DNA of 64,000 nt from Actinoplanes sp. DH11 (GCF_020873875.1 NZ_JAHWGU010000005.1:302590-366589), one strand, 5' to 3'. Positions 17,041-25,942 are shown, counted from the stretch's first letter. Numbers and translations: made by a program. Notes: generated by a model from the letters alone, not told the origin.

Positions 17041-18186
17041 ATGGTCGATCCGGACGACAGGGAACCGCGGACGGTGCGTCGCCGGTTCCGGCAGTGGCAG
17101 CCCCCCGACCTGCCGTGGCTGCGCCGCCGGCTGGTGCCGCCCCCGGACGTCACCGTCGAGGAGATCGCCTCCCGGGACATCGCCGAGCAGGAGGTGTTCG
17201 AGGAGGTCTACGAGGAGGCGCAGTTCCGCTCCCTCGTCGACTGGGAGCACCGGTTCCGCGCCTGGCGGCTGGCCGGGCTCGGCGTGCTGCTCGTGCTCAC
17301 CCTCGCGGTGACGATGAGCCGGCTGCTGATCGGCGGGCCGCCGTCGGTGGCGGACCTGCGCGCCGAGGCCGGCGTGGACGACTGGACCACGCTGAACATC
17401 GGGGTCAAGGACGACCAGTACGGCGTCGCCTACTACGACGCGGGCGACGAGGCCTGGGCCGGCTTCGACATCGACATCGCCTACATGATCGCCGAGGACC
17501 TGGGGTTCCGCCGCGACGACGTGCGGTTCTTCGGCCTGGAGAGCGAGGACCGGGCCCGGATGCAGGCGACCGACGCCCAGGGCAACCGGGTGCCCGTGCA
17601 ACTCGTCATCGCCAGTTACAGCGTCACCGACGCGCGCAAGGCCGCCGGCGTGCACTTCTCGGCGCCGTACCTCCTCACCGAGCAGTCGGTGATCACGCTG
17701 AACGACCACCCGCCGGTGTCCGCGCTGGAGGACCTCGAGAAGCAGCGGGTCTGCACCCTGTCCACCTCGACCAGCCAGACCGCTCTGGAGCGCGCCGAGG
17801 CGATCGTGTCGCGCAAGAACCGGGTCCGTGAGTGCTTCGCCGAACTCGACCGGGGCACGATCGACGCGATAAGCACCGACGCCGCGATCCTGGCCGGCTG
17901 GAAGCACCGGTTCCCGGCGAAGTACGAGCACTGGGACCTGGGCCTGGACACGGTCGAACGGTGGGGCGTCAACGTCGGCAACAACCCGGCCCTGGAGAAA
18001 CTGGTCAACCTGACCCTCTACCGGTCGTACGCCGATCCGAAGGACTCCCGCTGGGAACGGGCTTACCAGGAGCACCTGCAGTCCGAGATCGACACGAAGA
18101 AGAGGATTCCGATCGCCGACGGCCGGCAGCCCCGCGTGGAGCGGCCCGACGTGCGCCGGCTGCCCTGGGAGGACCCCCTCGGATGA
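17041..18186 (+). CDS. Membrane-anchored family 3 solute-binding protein
   Basis: This 381-residue protein has an unusual N terminus for a binding protein: about 76 cytoplasmic residues (basic, then acidic with DIAEQEVFEEVYEEAQF), one membrane segment at about residues 77-97 (LAGLGVLLVLTLAVTMSRLL), then an extracytoplasmic SBP_bac_3 domain to about residue 350. The domain shows IGVKDDQYGVAYYD, GFDIDIAYMIAEDLG, ASYSVTDARKAAGVHFSAPY and the hinge around TIDAISTDAAI, as in glutamate/glutamine-binding proteins. There are no ABC transporter genes nearby. Its stop overlaps the ATG of a polytopic membrane protein and a PP2C phosphatase follows. This suggests sensing rather than uptake, comparable to mycobacterial GlnH. 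Confidence 0.85.
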   Translation: MVDPDDREPRTVRRRFRQWQPPDLPWLRRRLVPPPDVTVEEIASRDIAEQEVFEEVYEEAQFRSLVDWEHRFRAWRLAGLGVLLVLTLAVTMSRLLIGGPPSVADLRAEAGVDDWTTLNIGVKDDQYGVAYYDAGDEAWAGFDIDIAYMIAEDLGFRRDDVRFFGLESEDRARMQATDAQGNRVPVQLVIASYSVTDARKAAGVHFSAPYLLTEQSVITLNDHPPVSALEDLEKQRVCTLSTSTSQTALERAEAIVSRKNRVRECFAELDRGTIDAISTDAAILAGWKHRFPAKYEHWDLGLDTVERWGVNVGNNPALEKLVNLTLYRSYADPKDSRWERAYQEHLQSEIDTKKRIPIADGRQPRVERPDVRRLPWEDPLG

Positions 18187-19208
18187 GCGAGGTCCAGGTC
18201 ATCAAGGAGCGCCTCGGTGCCCGGCCGCGGTACCGGGCCGAGTTCAACTGGCTGCTCGCCGTCCTGCCCGCCTTCCCGCTGCTGCTGCTGGTGCTGCGGC
18301 TCTGGTACCTGAGCCGGCAGGACATGGCCACGATGCTGCTGCTGGTGCAGTACATCAACCCGCTCGGCATGGTTGGCGCGCTCTTCATCACGCTGAGCTG
18401 GACCATCCCGGCGGCCATCCTGCTGATCCGGGTGCTCGGCGGGATCCTGCTGGTCAGCGTGCCCGCGCAGGCCGGTACGTCGTACCTCGCGGTGGCCGCG
18501 CTGCGGATGCCGGGCTGGGTGGTGGCGGTCGCCGCGATGATCGCCGCGTTCACCTGGCAGCTGCAGCTGCTGCCCCTGCTGGCGATGCTGATCGTCGCGA
18601 TCCTCGGGCTCACCGCCGTGCAGAGCGCCCAAGGCGCGGCACCGCTGATGGTCTGGATCACGGTGGGCGTGCCGGTGCTCACCGGACTGCTCGTGTGGAT
18701 CTTCGTGTGGCCCGGTGTGGTCGCCGCCGTCCGCGCCGGCGCCTGGTCCACGGCCGCCCTGCTGGCCCTGCCGCCCCTGTTCGGGCCGCTGCTGACCGGC
18801 CCGGTCCCGGCCAAATGGGCGCGGATCGCGACGTACTGGCCGGCGATCGGCGCCGCCTTCGCGCTGCCGTTCGTGGTCGGCGTGGTGTTCCTGCGCGCGC
18901 CGGTGCTGCCGGACAGCGCGATCGAGATGGCCCCCGAAGGACGGCCCGTCACCGTGGTCCGCGGTCAGCTGATCGCGGTGGACGACACCTCCACCACCAT
19001 GCTGCAGCCGGACGGTGAGGTCACCTTCATCCCCAACGGCGAGGTGCGCTCCAAGACGCTCTGCCCCGGCGCCGGTCCGCCGGAGTACAGCGGGATCACG
19101 GTCCGCGGCTGGCCCGCCGAGGCCTCCGCACTGCGATGGATCGCACCGACACGGACCGTGACCGAAGTCGATCCGCGGTGCCTCGGGCGTCCCCTTGTTC
19201 CGAGCTGA
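18183..19208 (+). CDS. Polytopic membrane protein, partner of the solute-binding protein
   Basis: This 341-residue protein starts at the ATG that overlaps the upstream stop (ATGA). It has about seven or eight hydrophobic segments between residues 20 and 245 and a C-terminal region of about 95 residues with beta-strand character (VTVVRGQLIAVDD, EVTFIPNGEVRSKTLC) containing two cysteines. I do not recognise a named family. By position and coupling to a GlnH-like binding protein it recalls GlnX of the mycobacterial GlnH-GlnX-PknG system, but I see no sequence motif that proves homology. A signal-transmitting membrane partner is the most economical guess. Confidence 0.7.
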   Translation: MSEVQVIKERLGARPRYRAEFNWLLAVLPAFPLLLLVLRLWYLSRQDMATMLLLVQYINPLGMVGALFITLSWTIPAAILLIRVLGGILLVSVPAQAGTSYLAVAALRMPGWVVAVAAMIAAFTWQLQLLPLLAMLIVAILGLTAVQSAQGAAPLMVWITVGVPVLTGLLVWIFVWPGVVAAVRAGAWSTAALLALPPLFGPLLTGPVPAKWARIATYWPAIGAAFALPFVVGVVFLRAPVLPDSAIEMAPEGRPVTVVRGQLIAVDDTSTTMLQPDGEVTFIPNGEVRSKTLCPGAGPPEYSGITVRGWPAEASALRWIAPTRTVTEVDPRCLGRPLVPS

Positions 19209-19289
19209 GTGTATTTTCGACAACGACATGTGCGACTCGCCGCGAACCACGTGCAGACAGCTTGGCATCGACCTGGCAGGCTGCACGCC

Positions 19290-20012
19290 ATGACCTTGTA
19301 CCTCCGGTGGGCGGCCGTCACCGACCAAGGACACGTCCGGAGCAACAACGAGGACTGTCACTACGCCGGTGACAACCTCCTCGTCGTGGCCGACGGCATG
19401 GGCGGGATGGCCGCCGGCGACCTCGCCAGCCGGCTCGCCATCGAAGCCATGGTCTCCCTCGACACGCCGATCGCCACCGACCATCAGATGGACGCGCTGC
19501 ACAAGGCGCTGGAAGTGGCGAACGGCCGGATCGCCGAGATGGTGGTGTCCGACCCCGCCCTGCAAGGGATGGGCACCACGCTGACGGCGGTGCTCTTCAA
19601 CGGGGAGCGGGCGGCCATGGCCCACGTCGGCGACTCCCGGGCCTACCTGCTGCGCGACGGCCGGCTCAACCAGCTGACCAAGGACGACACGTACGTCCAG
19701 ATGCTCATCGACCAGGGCCTGCTCAAACCCGAGGAGGCGGCCGGGCACCCGCGGCGGGCCGTCGTCACCCGGGTCCTGCAGGGCGAACCCGTCACCCCCG
19801 CGTACGTCATCGTGGAACCGCAGGCCGGTGACCGCTGGCTGCTCTGCAGCGACGGGCTCACCGGCGTGGTCAACGACGCGACGCTGGAGCAGGAGATGTG
19901 CACCGTGGCGGACCCGAAGTCCTGCTCCGAGCGACTGGTGGACCTCGCGTTGCGCGGCGGCGGACCGGACAATGTCACGGTCATCGTCGCCGACGTGACC
20001 AGCGGAGACTGA
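19290..20012 (+). CDS. PP2C-type Ser/Thr protein phosphatase
   Basis: This 240-residue cytoplasmic phosphatase has the full set of bacterial PP2C motifs: TDQGHVRSNNED near the N terminus, VADGMGGMAAG, GTTLTAVLF, AHVGDSRAYLLRDG, TRVLQGEP, LLCSDGLTGVV and GGPDNVTVIVAD. The metal-binding aspartates are all present, so it should be active on phospho-Ser/Thr proteins. It lacks the C-terminal membrane segment and PASTA-like region of PstP. The ATG at 19290 is chosen because conserved sequence begins there; the ORF runs 27 codons further up without family character. No kinase gene is next to it; the solute-binding and membrane proteins upstream are plausible inputs. Confidence 0.9.
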   Translation: MTLYLRWAAVTDQGHVRSNNEDCHYAGDNLLVVADGMGGMAAGDLASRLAIEAMVSLDTPIATDHQMDALHKALEVANGRIAEMVVSDPALQGMGTTLTAVLFNGERAAMAHVGDSRAYLLRDGRLNQLTKDDTYVQMLIDQGLLKPEEAAGHPRRAVVTRVLQGEPVTPAYVIVEPQAGDRWLLCSDGLTGVVNDATLEQEMCTVADPKSCSERLVDLALRGGGPDNVTVIVADVTSGD

Positions 20013-20064
20013 CCAGGTATTTTACTCCGGCCGCGGAACATCGGGCGCGGCCGGAGAAAATCTG

Positions 20065-22434
20065 GTGGTGATTCCGGGCGTGGGCTACCTAGCCGACCTG
20101 GCCCAGCTCGTCGTCGGGCTGGCCGCCGCGGCCGTCTGCCTGGTCGCAGCCCGGGGCCGCACCGGCGTGCCGCGCCACTGGCGGCACCTCGCCGGCGCCG
20201 GCCTGCTGATCTGGGCGTCCACCCGGCTCTGGTGGGTGGTGCAGCACCTCGGCGGCGCCGACCGCGACCCACCGGAACTGGTCTCCGACATCGGCTTCCT
20301 GGTGCTGCCGGCCTGCATGCTGGCCGGCCTGCTCGCCGCCGCGCACACCCGGCCCCGGCCGGTGCCGACCTCACCGCGGCGCGACCAGATCGCCCTGGTC
20401 ATCGACAGCGTGCTGATCACCGGCTCGGTGCTGGCGCTGCTCTGGTCGCTGCTGCCCGGCAGCCCCCTGCCCGGCGGGCCCGTCGACCGTCTCGCCGAGG
20501 CGGTGCTGCTCGCCTACCCGGTCGTCGACCTGGTGCTGGTCACCATGGTCGTGCTGCTGCTCACCACCCGGCCCGACTCGCCCGCCGGCCGGCGGCCGCT
20601 CGCGCTGATCGGCGCGGCGATACTCGCCTTCGGCAGCGCCGACACGCTGCGGCTGCTCGACGCCGGACCGGCCTGGGTGGAAACCACCGGGCACCTGCTA
20701 GGCCCCGCCCTCATCGCCCTCGCCGCCCTCAGCCCGGCCCGGCCGCCGCTCACCCGCCCGGCCACCGCGCTGCTCCAGCACGACTGGTTCCACCTGCTCC
20801 TGCCGTACGGCCCCGTCGTCGTGGCCGGTGTCCTGCTGGTGGCGCAGACGATCGCCGGCGAGCCGCTGACCGCGTTCCAGGCGTACCTCGGCTGGCTCGG
20901 TCTCGCCCTCGTCGTCACCCGGCAGATGCTCACCATCATGGACAACACCGTCCTGCTGGACCGGATCGCCGACACCCAGCAGCGGCTGCACCATTTGGCC
21001 TACCACGACCCGCTGACCGGGCTCGCCAACCGCGCCCTGTTCCGGGAACGGCTCGTCCTCGCCCTCCAGGAGCACCAGACCCACGGCACCCCGGTCGCCG
21101 TGCTCTTCGCCGACCTCGACGACTTCAAACTGATAAACGACACCTTCGGGCACGCCATGGGCGACCGGGTGCTGACCGCGGTGGGCGAGCGGATGCGGTC
21201 ATGCGTACGCGCACAAGACCTCGTCGCCCGCCTCGGCGGCGACGAATTCGCGGTCGTGCTCGACCACGGCGAACAGCCGCCCGCGCCACGGCACCGCCGC
21301 CGCCGCTTCCGCCCCCGGCGCTACGTGCTCTCCGCCGCCGGGGTCCGCGTCACCGACTTCGTGGAACGCCGCGCCGCCCCCGGCACCGCCACCGCCGAAC
21401 TGCCGTTCGGCACCTGGGTCGCCGAAGCCGAAGCCATCGGCCAGCGGATGCTCACCGCGCTCCGCGAGCCCTACCAGATCGACGGCCGGTCCGTCGGTGT
21501 CGGCGTCAGCGTCGGCCTGGTCGCCGCCGAACCCGGCGACCCGCTCTCCGCCGACATCCTGCTGCGCCGCGCCGACGCCGCCATGTACGCCGTGAAACGC
21601 CGCGGCAAAGGCGCGCTGATCCGCTGGAACGGCACACGCGACGCCGGACCCCTCGCCGACCTGCCCCAACTGCTCGCCGGTGCCCTCGCCGAAGGCGGCA
21701 ACCCGGGCGCCGCCGGCTTCGAGGTCCACTACCAGCCCATCGTCCGGCTCACCGACAACACCACCGTCGCCGTCGAAGCCCTGGCCCGCTGGACCGACCC
21801 CGTCGCCGGGCCCGTGCACCCCGACGTCTTCGTCACCATGGCCGAGCGGACCGGCCTGGTCGCGGCGATCGACGACTTCGTCCTCGACCGGGCCTGCGCC
21901 GATGTGGCCCGGCTGGAGGAACGTTTCGGCCGTCCCATCGCCGTGCACGTCAACGTCTCCGCCGGGCGCCTCGGGCAGCAGGGCCTGCGGGACGCGGTCA
22001 CCGCGGCCCTGCGCCGGCACGACGTTCCCGCCTCCCGCCTCGTCGTCGAGATCACCGAAACCCTGCGGATCCCCGACCTGCCCCGCGCCGCCGCCGTCGT
22101 GGCGTCGCTGCGCGACCTCGGCGTCCGGGTCGCACTCGACGACTTCGGCAGCGGCTTCAACGCGCTCGCGCAACTGCACGCCATGCCGGTCGACATCGTC
22201 AAACTCGACTCCACCCTGACCGACGTCGAGTCGTCGCGGGCCGGCGCGCTGTGCCGTTCCGTCCTGCGCATCTGCGCCGAACTACAGATCACGGTGGTCG
22301 CCGAAGGACTGGAGACGCCGGCGCGGTCGTCGGGGATGGCGGCCCTGGGGTGCCCGCTGGGGCAGGGATACCTGTTCGGGCCGCCGGTGCCGTTGGCCGC
22401 CCTCAGCGACGGCCCACCCCCGGCGTCCTCCTGA
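20065..22434 (+). CDS. Membrane GGDEF-EAL protein (c-di-GMP synthesis/hydrolysis)
   Basis: This 789-residue protein has about eight N-terminal membrane segments (residues 5-285), a GGDEF domain with the intact GGDEF signature at residues 391-395 and an EAL domain with EAL at 571-573. An inhibitory-site RxxD (RAQD) lies five residues before the signature. The EAL domain keeps VNVSA, VVEITET, LDDFGSGFNAL, VDIVKLD and VAEGLET, so hydrolysis looks possible too. An insertion of about 45 residues, starting with a Pro/Arg-rich stretch (QPPAPRHRRRRFRPRR), interrupts the GGDEF domain just after the signature. Two adjacent GTG codons (20065, 20068) follow GGAG; the first is used here. No sensory domain other than the membrane part is present. 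Confidence 0.92.
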   Translation: MVIPGVGYLADLAQLVVGLAAAAVCLVAARGRTGVPRHWRHLAGAGLLIWASTRLWWVVQHLGGADRDPPELVSDIGFLVLPACMLAGLLAAAHTRPRPVPTSPRRDQIALVIDSVLITGSVLALLWSLLPGSPLPGGPVDRLAEAVLLAYPVVDLVLVTMVVLLLTTRPDSPAGRRPLALIGAAILAFGSADTLRLLDAGPAWVETTGHLLGPALIALAALSPARPPLTRPATALLQHDWFHLLLPYGPVVVAGVLLVAQTIAGEPLTAFQAYLGWLGLALVVTRQMLTIMDNTVLLDRIADTQQRLHHLAYHDPLTGLANRALFRERLVLALQEHQTHGTPVAVLFADLDDFKLINDTFGHAMGDRVLTAVGERMRSCVRAQDLVARLGGDEFAVVLDHGEQPPAPRHRRRRFRPRRYVLSAAGVRVTDFVERRAAPGTATAELPFGTWVAEAEAIGQRMLTALREPYQIDGRSVGVGVSVGLVAAEPGDPLSADILLRRADAAMYAVKRRGKGALIRWNGTRDAGPLADLPQLLAGALAEGGNPGAAGFEVHYQPIVRLTDNTTVAVEALARWTDPVAGPVHPDVFVTMAERTGLVAAIDDFVLDRACADVARLEERFGRPIAVHVNVSAGRLGQQGLRDAVTAALRRHDVPASRLVVEITETLRIPDLPRAAAVVASLRDLGVRVALDDFGSGFNALAQLHAMPVDIVKLDSTLTDVESSRAGALCRSVLRICAELQITVVAEGLETPARSSGMAALGCPLGQGYLFGPPVPLAALSDGPPPASS

Positions 22435-22491
22435 CGGCCCGCCCCCGGCGTCCTCCTGACGGCTCGCCCTGGTGTCCTCCTGACGGCCCGC
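22425..22491. repeat. About 25-bp tandem repeat, three copies, at a gene 3' end
   Basis: Three copies of a unit beginning GTCCTCCTGACGGC (24-25 bp apart) start in the last codons of the GGDEF-EAL gene, so each copy repeats that gene's TGA stop context. Confidence 0.75.
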
Positions 22492-22595
22492 TCGCGTGGC
22501 TTTCGCCCCTCCGTGCGGCCTTGCGCTTTGCGTCGCGCCTTGGCTTCGCCCGTGTCCAGCCCTTGCTCCGCGCCCCCGCCTTAGGCCTGGGCGTG

Positions 22596-22901
22596 TGCCG
22601 GCTGTCGCTGTTGGCTGTCGCGAGCGCCTGCCAGCGACCGTGGGTGACAGCTGGTGCCGGGCTGTCACTGGTGGTTGTTGGGAACGGCTTTGGACGACCG
22701 TGGGTGACAGCCGGTGCCGGGCTGTCACTGGTGGTTGTTGAGAGGGCTTGGGGGCGACCGTGGGTGACAGCTGGTCCCGGGCTGTCACTGGTGGCTGTTG
22801 GGAACGGCTTTGAACGACCGTGGGTGACAGCTGGTGCCGGGCTGTCACTGGTGGCTGTTGGGAAGGGCTTTCAACGACCGTGGGTGACAGCCGGTCCGCG
22901 C
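22596..22901. repeat. 60-bp tandem array with GTGACAGC hairpin core
   Basis: Near-identical 60-bp units begin at 22635, 22695, 22755 and 22815, with a partial unit from 22875 and a degenerate one before 22635. Each has CCGTGGGTGACAGCTGG followed by GGGCTGTCAC, so GTGACAGC and GCTGTCAC form a perfect 8-bp stem with a 9-nt loop. The same core recurs in the array at 63.3-64.0 kb. The 613-bp gap from 22435 to 23047 holds this array, two smaller repeats and no convincing gene; open frames across it are by-products of a period divisible by three. Confidence 0.9.
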
Positions 22902-23024
22902 TGCTCGTGCTGGTGGACGCAGTAGCCGTCCTGCGGCACGGTGAACCCCAGCTTGAGCCGCCCCGATCGAGGACGACAACGCCAACGCTGTCGCCCACCC
23001 CAGCCGGTCGCGTCACCAGCCTGC

Positions 23025-23051
23025 CGGTATCAGCGGTATCAGCGGTATCAG
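23025..23051. repeat. 9-bp tandem repeat, three copies, over the hrpB stop
   Basis: CGGTATCAG is repeated three times and overlaps the hrpB stop codon at 23048-23050. Confidence 0.7.
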
Positions 23052-25942
23052 CGGGAGCGCGGGTTCAGGCGGCGGGTCGGCTGGGCGGAAGTGGGATCTT
23101 CCGGCCATGGGTGCCGGGGGTACCGGCCGCGCATCTCGGCACGCACCTGCGGGTAGCCCTGCGCCCAGAAGGATCGCAGGTCGCGGGTGACCGCTACCGG
23201 ACGGCCGGCGGGGGAGAGCAGGTGCAGCAGCACCGGTACCCGGCCGTCGGCCAGAGTGGGCGCGTCCTGCCAGCCGAACGCCTCCTGCACCTTGACGGCG
23301 AGGACCGGGGCGGCCGGGTCGCTGTAGTCGACCCGCACCTGGGAACCGCTCGGCACGGGCAGCCGTTCCGGGGCCACCTCGTTGAGCCGCCCGGCCACCG
23401 ACCAGGGGAGCAGGCGGCGCAGCGCTGCAGCGACGTCGAGTTTGGCCAGGTCGGAGCGGCGGCGGGCGGTGCCCGGGTCGAGCCACTGGTCGGCGTTCTT
23501 CAGCAGGGCCTCGTCGGAGACGTCGGGCCAGGGATCGCCGAGGGCGCTGTGCGCGAAGGCCAGCCGGCGCCGTAGCTCGTCCGCGCCACGGGTCCAGGTG
23601 AGCAGCGACAGCCCCTCCTCGCGGAGTCCGGTGAACAGCGCCGCGCGGATCTGGGCCTGATCGGGATCGGTCAGCCGGACGCTGGAGAGCGTGATCGCTC
23701 CAAGCCGCCGGACGCGGCGGGCCACCACATCGCCGTCGATCCAGCCAATCTCGGTGGCGTCGGTGAGCAGGGCGGCGGCGACCTCGCACGCGGTGGCCTC
23801 GTCGAGGGGTGCGGCACTCCGGATCCGCGCGGTGCGGGCCCCGGCCCTGCGGTCGGCGCCGGCGACGGCAAGCCAGGGTGCGCCGGCCAGCGAGCTGCCG
23901 GCGGGCAGGTCGGCGGCGGTGCCTCCGGCCATGAGGTACGCCTTTCCGCCCGGCTCGCGCGCCTTCGCCACCCGCTCCGGATAGGCCAGCCCGACGACGA
24001 GCCCGGCCGCCAGATCGTCCGGCAGCCGTTCCCGGACACCGCCGCCGTCCGACTCCTGGCCGTCAACCGGGGCGCGCAGGCGGCCGTCAACAGCCGCGCC
24101 CTTCTGGCCGCCGCTGGACGCACCCTCGCGGCCGTCGCCCACCGCGGCCTTCTGACCATTTCCGGACGCCTCCTGACGGCCGCCGCTGGACGCACCCTCG
24201 CGGCAGTCGCCGGATGCCCCCTCACGGACGATCCCGGACGCACTCTCACGGCCGTCGCTGGACGCACCCTCGTGAGCGTCGCCGGCCCGGTGTTCGACGG
24301 CGGGAACGGGCGCGGCGGCGGTATCAGCGTTGCCCACCATGCGGGACGGCGGGGCAGCTGTTCTGGTCAGGGCCGCGCGCAGCCTGCGTACCTCGGTGGT
24401 GAAGCTGTGGTCATTTCCGGTCCGCGCCCTCCGCCAGAGGGTGACCACGTCGTCGGATCCGGAGTTGTCGGCGTCGAGGATGGCGACGATTTCGGCGGCC
24501 CGGCGCGAGCCGACCAAGGTTGCGCCGTCGAGGAGTGCGCGTGCCAGGCGGGGGTGCAGGCCGGCGTCGGCGAGGGCGCGGCCCCGGGGGGTGACACGGC
24601 CGTCCTCGCCGATGGCGCCGAGATCGTGGAGGGTCGCCGTGGCGGCTCGGAGCGCGCCGGGTGGGGGCTGATCAGGAAGGGACAGGCCGGAGCCGTCGGG
24701 GTGGCCCCACAGGGCGAGGTCCAGGGCGAGGCCGGTCAGGTCGGCGGTGGCGATCTCCGGTTCGGGGTGGGCGGGCAAGCGGTCGTGCATGGCCGCCGGC
24801 CAGCAGCGGTAGACGCGACCGGGTGCCTCGCGGCCGGCTCGGCCGGCGCGCTGTTCGGCGCTCGACCGGGAGACCGGCACCGTGACCAGTGCGCCGAGAC
24901 CGCGGGCGTGGTCGGTGCGGGGGACGCGGCTGAGGCCGGCGTCGACCACCACGCGCACGCCGGGCACGGTGAGGCTGCTCTCGGCGATCGCGGTCGCCAG
25001 GACCACCCGCCGGCGGATGCCGGGGCGCAGGGCGGCGTCCTGGGCAGAACCGGACAGCCGCCCATGCAGCGCGACAACGTCAAAGCCCCCGCCGAGCGAC
25101 CCGCCGGCATCGGCAGAAGCGCGCGCATCGGCAGAAGCGCGGGCATCGGCGGACGCGCGGGGATCCGACCCGTCGGCTGCGCGGAGGCGGGCGGCGACCA
25201 CGTCGATCTCGCGCGCGCCGGGGAGGAAGACCAGGATGTCGCCGTCGTTCTCGGTCAGCGCGCGCCGCACCGTGGCCGCCACATGATCGAGCAGGCGGGG
25301 GTCGACGCGGAGGCCGTGCGGGGGTGTGACCGGGCCGGTGGGTGGTGCCCAGACCACGTCGACCGGGTGGGTGCGGGCGTGGGCGGTCAGCACCGGCGCC
25401 GGGTCGCCCAGCACGGCGGCGAGCCGGGACGAGTCGGCTGTGGCCGAGGTCGCCAGCAGGCGCAGGTCGGGACGGAGGGCGGCGCGGACCTCGACCAGGA
25501 AGGCGAGCGCCAGGTCGGAGTCGAGGTGGCGCTCGTGGCACTCGTCGAGGATCACGGTGGTGACGCCGGCCAGCTCGGGGTCGCGTTGCAGGCGGCGGAG
25601 CAGCAGGCCGGTCGTCACCACCTCGACCACCGTGTCCCGGGAGATCTGGCGGTCGCCGCGCACCGCGTAGCCGACGCGGCCGCCGACCCGCTCGCCGAGC
25701 AGGCTCGCCATCCGCCGGGCGGCGGCGCGGGCGGCGACCCGGCGCGGTTCGGCCACGATCACCCGGTCGGTGCCGGTGGCCAGGGCCAGGGGCACCAGGG
25801 TGGTCTTGCCGGTGCCCGGGGGCGCGACGAGCACTGCCGCGCCGGCGGCGGCCAGTGTGGCGGTCACCTCGGGCAGGGCGGGGCGGACCGGGAGGTCGGG
25901 CAACTCGTCGGCGGGGATCAGCACGGCACCAGTCTGGCCCAT
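23048..25942 (-). CDS. hrpB: ATP-dependent helicase HrpB
   Basis: This DExH-box helicase is about 964 residues from the ATG at 25942 (a GTG at 25924, giving VLIPADELPDLP, is an alternative; neither has a strong ribosome site). Motifs visible are APPGTGKTTLVPLAL (Walker A), DECHERHLDSD (motif II), ATSATAD (III), SSAEQRAGRAGR (VI) and the HrpB C-terminal domain with EAFGWQDAPTLADGRVPV and LLSPAGRPVAVTRDL. Family members are usually near 810-850 residues; the excess comes from two internal repeat expansions, RASADA units and EGASxxxR octapeptides. The biological role of HrpB in actinobacteria is unclear; RNA helicase activity is the family expectation. It is divergent from the purine catabolism genes. 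Confidence 0.9.
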   Translation of the reverse strand: MGQTGAVLIPADELPDLPVRPALPEVTATLAAAGAAVLVAPPGTGKTTLVPLALATGTDRVIVAEPRRVAARAAARRMASLLGERVGGRVGYAVRGDRQISRDTVVEVVTTGLLLRRLQRDPELAGVTTVILDECHERHLDSDLALAFLVEVRAALRPDLRLLATSATADSSRLAAVLGDPAPVLTAHARTHPVDVVWAPPTGPVTPPHGLRVDPRLLDHVAATVRRALTENDGDILVFLPGAREIDVVAARLRAADGSDPRASADARASADARASADAGGSLGGGFDVVALHGRLSGSAQDAALRPGIRRRVVLATAIAESSLTVPGVRVVVDAGLSRVPRTDHARGLGALVTVPVSRSSAEQRAGRAGREAPGRVYRCWPAAMHDRLPAHPEPEIATADLTGLALDLALWGHPDGSGLSLPDQPPPGALRAATATLHDLGAIGEDGRVTPRGRALADAGLHPRLARALLDGATLVGSRRAAEIVAILDADNSGSDDVVTLWRRARTGNDHSFTTEVRRLRAALTRTAAPPSRMVGNADTAAAPVPAVEHRAGDAHEGASSDGRESASGIVREGASGDCREGASSGGRQEASGNGQKAAVGDGREGASSGGQKGAAVDGRLRAPVDGQESDGGGVRERLPDDLAAGLVVGLAYPERVAKAREPGGKAYLMAGGTAADLPAGSSLAGAPWLAVAGADRRAGARTARIRSAAPLDEATACEVAAALLTDATEIGWIDGDVVARRVRRLGAITLSSVRLTDPDQAQIRAALFTGLREEGLSLLTWTRGADELRRRLAFAHSALGDPWPDVSDEALLKNADQWLDPGTARRRSDLAKLDVAAALRRLLPWSVAGRLNEVAPERLPVPSGSQVRVDYSDPAAPVLAVKVQEAFGWQDAPTLADGRVPVLLHLLSPAGRPVAVTRDLRSFWAQGYPQVRAEMRGRYPRHPWPEDPTSAQPTRRLNPRSR
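24080..24290 (-). repeat. In-frame octapeptide repeat region inside hrpB
   Basis: About eight degenerate 24-bp units encode EGASxxxR-type octapeptides (EGASSDGR, EGASGDCR, EGASSGGR, with variants such as QEASGNGQ). They lie in a linker between the helicase core and the C-terminal HrpB domain and keep the reading frame. Confidence 0.75.
25095..25165 (-). repeat. 18-bp in-frame repeat inside hrpB
   Basis: About three 18-bp units encode RASADA hexapeptides in a surface loop before the FDVVALHGRL strand of the second RecA domain. Confidence 0.75.

Noticed and set aside
22596..22901. CRISPR array
   Set aside because: Whole 60-bp units are repeated with no unique spacers, and there are no cas genes in the window.
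22282..23016. 244-codon minus-strand frame with a 20-residue repeat (QLSPTVVQSRSQQPPVTAR type)
   Set aside because: It crosses the GGDEF-EAL gene end and the 60-bp array; the repeat is explained by DNA repeats with a period divisible by three, and no ribosome site or domain is visible.
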